This document shows, piece after piece, positions 22,324 through 25,229 of a DNA stretch of 25,229 bases (the first letter of the stretch is position 1; each line of letters opens with the position of its first letter). Position numbers and translations under genes: made by a program. The notes under the pieces were generated by a model. It was not told the origin of the DNA. It saw only the letters and a program-made list of their open reading frames with translations, and ran no database searches. This DNA is from Lentisphaerota bacterium. GTDB lineage: Bacteria; Verrucomicrobiota; Lentisphaeria; Oligosphaerales; PUNB01. The stretch is from NCBI GenBank assembly GCA_003552565.1, contig PUNB01000068.1:1-25229 (forward strand). Direction: 5' to 3'.

Positions 22324-22332
22324 TGTTATAAT
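22324..22332 (+). promoter_or_regulatory. Extended -10 promoter for prfB
   Basis: TG-T-TATAAT (22324-22332) is a full consensus extended -10, about 137 bases before the prfB start. No good -35 is visible, which extended -10 promoters can do without. The remaining leader (22340-22469) shows no other feature apart from a GAGGA SD. Confidence 0.55.
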
Positions 22333-22469
22333 TTTAGCGACAGAAGCACAGGGTTGCCAAATTAACATGCTGCTGGATTGAAAAATTCAGGACAAGCATT
22401 ATACTCTACGCGGTAATTTTTGCCTCATTCATGATTAAGCAACCATAACCTGAGGACGAAAGTAAACGT

Positions 22470-23577
22470 ATGGTGATGGAAGAATTGCGGGAAAATGTCA
22501 ATCAGGCCGGTCAGCGACTGGAAGAACTCAGGGGGTTTCTTTGACGTCGAGTCAAAAAGGAAGCGGCTCTCGGAGCTGGAAGAAGAGATGGGAGATCCTG
22601 ATTTCTGGAATCAGCGGGCCCGCTCAGCCGAGGTGATTTCTCAAGTCAAGCAGCTGCGTGGTGTGGCGCAGCCTTTCAGCCGCCTGGAACGGCAAGTTGA
22701 AGATCTGCGGACCCTGGTGGAACTCGCCGAGGAGGAAGAGGAGGAAAATGATGAATTGCTGAAGGAGGCGGAACAGACTTGGCATTCCCTTCAGAAAGAA
22801 TTTGATCGTTTGGAAATGCTGAGCTTCCTCGGCGGTAAACTTGACGCCAATAACGCCATTCTTTCCATTAATCCCGGCGCCGGCGGCACAGAGTCGTGCG
22901 ACTGGGCTGAAATGCTCTTGCGTATGTATACCCACTGGGCGGAAAAGCAGGGTTTCAAGCTGGAAACGGTGGATTATCAGCCGGGTGACGAAGCCGGATT
23001 AAAAAGCGTCACATTGATTGTTTCCGGAGATTACGCTTTCGGATATCTTAAGCATGAGCGGGGGGTGCATAGACTGGTGCGGATTTCGCCGTTTGACAGT
23101 AATAAGCGCCGCCACACATCTTTTGCCGCGGTTGACGCGGTGGCCGAGGTGGAAGATGATATTGACGTGGAGATTGAAGACAGCGACCTGCGAGTCGACA
23201 CTTACCGAGCCAGCGGCGCCGGCGGCCAGCATGTCAACCGCACCGACAGCGCTGTGCGCATAACTCATTTGCCCACCGGACTCGTGGTGGCCTGTCAGCA
23301 GGAACGTTCTCAGCACAAAAACCGGGCTACGGCCATGAAGGTGCTTAAAGCCAGGCTTTATGAACAGGAAAGGGAAAAAAAAGAACAGGAACGCAGTGCC
23401 GAATATGGCGATAAAGGCGAGAACGCCTGGGGAAATCAGATTCGTTCTTATGTTCTGCACCCGTATCAAATGATTAAAGACTTGCGTACAGGGGTGCAGA
23501 CATCCAATGTGAACGATGTGCTTGACGGCGCCATAGATCCCTTCATAGAAGCTATGTTGCGGCAGCGGGATAAATGA
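22470..23577 (+). CDS. prfB: Peptide chain release factor 2, with programmed +1 frameshift
   Basis: RF2 terminates translation at UGA and UAA. The zero frame starts at ATG 22470 (MVMEELRENV) and reads 24 codons to CTT-TGA-C at 22539-22545, preceded by an SD-like AGGGGG (22530-22535). This is the classical RF2 autoregulatory frameshift site. When RF2 is scarce the ribosome slips +1 at CTT and continues in the frame of GAC 22543, giving 368 residues, normal for RF2. The body has the stop-recognition SPF at 206-208 (RISPFDSNKRRHTS) and catalytic G251-G-Q. Genes are often mis-annotated from the downstream frame alone (22495 on). GAGGA lies 13 bases before ATG 22470; ATG 22476 is an alternative start. 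It has its own extended -10 promoter and is followed 63 bp on by tkt. Confidence 0.97.
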
Positions 23578-23640
23578 AGGCTAGTGCTGACAAAAAAACA
23601 AACAGTTATTTCTTAAACAAGCCAAAAAAAGGAATTCATT

Positions 23641-25229
23641 ATGACCCAAACAGCGACCTATAATAAAGCCGTTGACACCGTCCGTATACTCTCCGCGGAG
23701 GGAGTTCAGAAAGCCGGCTCCGGACATCCGGGACTGCCGATGGGCTGTGCCGATTACGCTTTCACTCTGTGGTATAAATTTCTCCGCCACAATCCTGAAA
23801 ATCCAGACTGGCTGGGCAGAGATCGTTTTGTTCTTTCGGCCGGACATGGTTCTATGCTGGTTTATTCATTGCTGCATTTGTTTGAATACGGACTGACGAC
23901 AGAAGACCTGAGTAATTTTCGACAGCTGGGCGGCAGAACCCCCGGCCATCCTGAGTACGGGCAGGTGCCGGGAGTGGAGGTCACCAGCGGCCCCCTGGGC
24001 ACCGGCTTCGCCACCGCTGTCGGTATGGCCATCGCCCAAAAGAATTTGGCCGCCCGTATGGGCAATGAAGAACTCTTCGATCAAAAAGTTTTTATTCTTT
24101 CCAGCGACGGCTGTATGATGGAGGGGGTTACCAGTGAAGCCGCGTCTCTGGCGGGGCATAATCAGCTGGATAATGTGATCTGCTTCTATGACGATAACCA
24201 TATCACCATCGAAGGTTCCACTGACTTGGCTTTTTCCAAGGAAGATGTGGGCAGGCGTTTTGGAGCCTACGGCTGGAATGTGGTTAAAATAAACGGCCAG
24301 GATCATGGAGAAATTGAAACCGCTCTGAAGTCCGCGATTGAACATAAAGGCGCTCCGACGTTGATTATCGGACGCACAACTATTGGTTATGGCGCTCCGA
24401 ATAAAGCGGGAACCGCGAGTGCTCACGGTGAAGCTCTGGGTGAAGAGGAATTGGCGGCGGCCAAGAAAGCTCTCGGCTTTGATCCGGAACAATGGTTTGC
24501 AGTGGATTCCGATGTTCGGGAGCTTTGCCGCGAACGTGTGGAGCAGCTGAAGAAAGATGCTGTGAAATGGAATCAACAGCTGGAAGAATTTCGAGGCGAG
24601 CAGCCGGAAAAAGCCGGTTTGCTGGATGATTTAACCGGCAGACGAGTGCCTTCGGATATACTGGAACAACTGCTGGCGGCGGCGCCGGATAAAACATTGG
24701 CCACCAGAGCTTCCGGCGGCGAAATAATGCAGAAAGCCTCTGCTTTAGTGCCGGCTTTGATCGGCGGTTCCGCTGACCTGGCGCCCTCCACCAAAACCGA
24801 TATTAAGGCGGAGAGTGATTTTTGCGCGGATGATTACAGCGGTCGCAATCTGCATTTCGGTGTCCGTGAGTTCGCCATGGGCTGCTGCGCCAACGGCATG
24901 GCTCTTTTCGGCACGGCCATTCCCTATGTTTCCACGTTCGCTGTTTTCAGTGATTTTATGAAGCCCTCCCTGCGGCTCGGAGCGATTCAGGGAGTGCATG
25001 CGGTTTATGTTTATACGCACGACTCGATTTTTGTCGGCGAGGATGGGCCGACGCATCAGCCGATTGAGCAGATGGCGATGCTGCGCGCCCTGCCGGGAAT
25101 GACGGTGTTGCGGCCGGCCGATTCTTTTGAAACCGCCCATGCCTGGGCCTTGGCGCTTCAGCGGCGGCAGCCGACGGCAATGTTCTTAACCCGTCAGAAA
25201 GTGGACAATATCCCGGCTGAAAAACGTGA
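23641..25229 (+). CDS. tkt: Transketolase, N-terminal about 530 residues (C-terminus outside window)
   Basis: Transketolase moves two-carbon ketol units between sugar phosphates in the pentose phosphate pathway using thiamine diphosphate. Reading from ATG 23641 (AAGGA eight bases upstream) the frame is open to the window end. It covers the PP domain (KAGSGHPGLPMG, SAGHGSML, GPLGTGFATAVGMA) and most of the Pyr domain (GGSADLAPSTKT, GRNLHFGVREFAMG, THDSIFVGEDGPTHQP). About 130 residues of a usual 660 are missing. The ThDP/Mg motif normally starting GDG reads S155-D-G here, followed by CMMEG and the downstream FYDDN; the Asp is kept, so activity is plausible. Its product sedoheptulose 7-phosphate is the substrate of GmhA earlier in the window. 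Confidence 0.95.
   Translation, partial: MTQTATYNKAVDTVRILSAEGVQKAGSGHPGLPMGCADYAFTLWYKFLRHNPENPDWLGRDRFVLSAGHGSMLVYSLLHLFEYGLTTEDLSNFRQLGGRTPGHPEYGQVPGVEVTSGPLGTGFATAVGMAIAQKNLAARMGNEELFDQKVFILSSDGCMMEGVTSEAASLAGHNQLDNVICFYDDNHITIEGSTDLAFSKEDVGRRFGAYGWNVVKINGQDHGEIETALKSAIEHKGAPTLIIGRTTIGYGAPNKAGTASAHGEALGEEELAAAKKALGFDPEQWFAVDSDVRELCRERVEQLKKDAVKWNQQLEEFRGEQPEKAGLLDDLTGRRVPSDILEQLLAAAPDKTLATRASGGEIMQKASALVPALIGGSADLAPSTKTDIKAESDFCADDYSGRNLHFGVREFAMGCCANGMALFGTAIPYVSTFAVFSDFMKPSLRLGAIQGVHAVYVYTHDSIFVGEDGPTHQPIEQMAMLRALPGMTVLRPADSFETAHAWALALQRRQPTAMFLTRQKVDNIPAEKR

Noticed and set aside
22470..22545. prfB as a frameshifted pseudogene
   Set aside because: The shift lies exactly at the conserved CTT-TGA-C site with an upstream SD-like AGGGGG, and the rest of RF2 is intact, so it is programmed.

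Overview
The window looks like a chromosomal stretch from a diderm, LPS-making, probably anaerobic bacterium. ExbB/ExbD genes with a TonB-like protein, a phosphoheptose isomerase and type IV pilus motors indicate an outer membrane. The partial ATPase at the left edge resembles the small kinases that accompany NAD-linked [FeFe]-hydrogenases. The ExbB-ExbD-ExbD-toroid set and the repeat-rich spacers suggest the PVC group (Kiritimatiellota, Lentisphaerota or Verrucomicrobiota). That placement is inference from gene content only.

Left arm (1-5549, all minus strand): dnaN, recF, a REC-GAF-GGDEF-REC-HD-GYP c-di-GMP protein, a small HNH endonuclease, and a truncated HATPase protein. Most are joined by overlapping stop/start codons and probably form one operon. 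At 5550-5853 lies an AT-rich spacer with several near-DnaA-box words. All genes to its left are on the minus strand and all to its right on the plus strand, so it is a candidate replication origin.

Right arm (5854-25229, all plus strand): gmhA; a type IV pilus motor block (two PilB-type ATPases, PilT, PilC); tRNA-Pro(CGG); then an envelope block holding a 1259-residue exported TPR/coiled-coil protein, a smaller exported TPR protein, ExbB, two ExbDs, and a TonB-like membrane anchor fused to a squalene-cyclase/prenyltransferase-like alpha-toroid domain. The arm ends with prfB, which carries the classical programmed +1 frameshift, and the first ~530 codons of transketolase.

The most interesting system is the envelope block. 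A proton-driven ExbB/(ExbD)2 motor would energise a periplasmic toroid domain instead of a TonB C-terminal domain, with TPR scaffolds encoded upstream and pilus motors next door. The spacers of this block also hold noncoding structure: a modular family of palindromic repeats with conserved ends and interchangeable cores (16783-17100, 19862-20044, partial at 22209); a 232-bp nested inverted repeat between the two exbD genes; and a strongly foldable, possibly multi-branched RNA (about 20230-20485) just upstream of the TonB-toroid gene.
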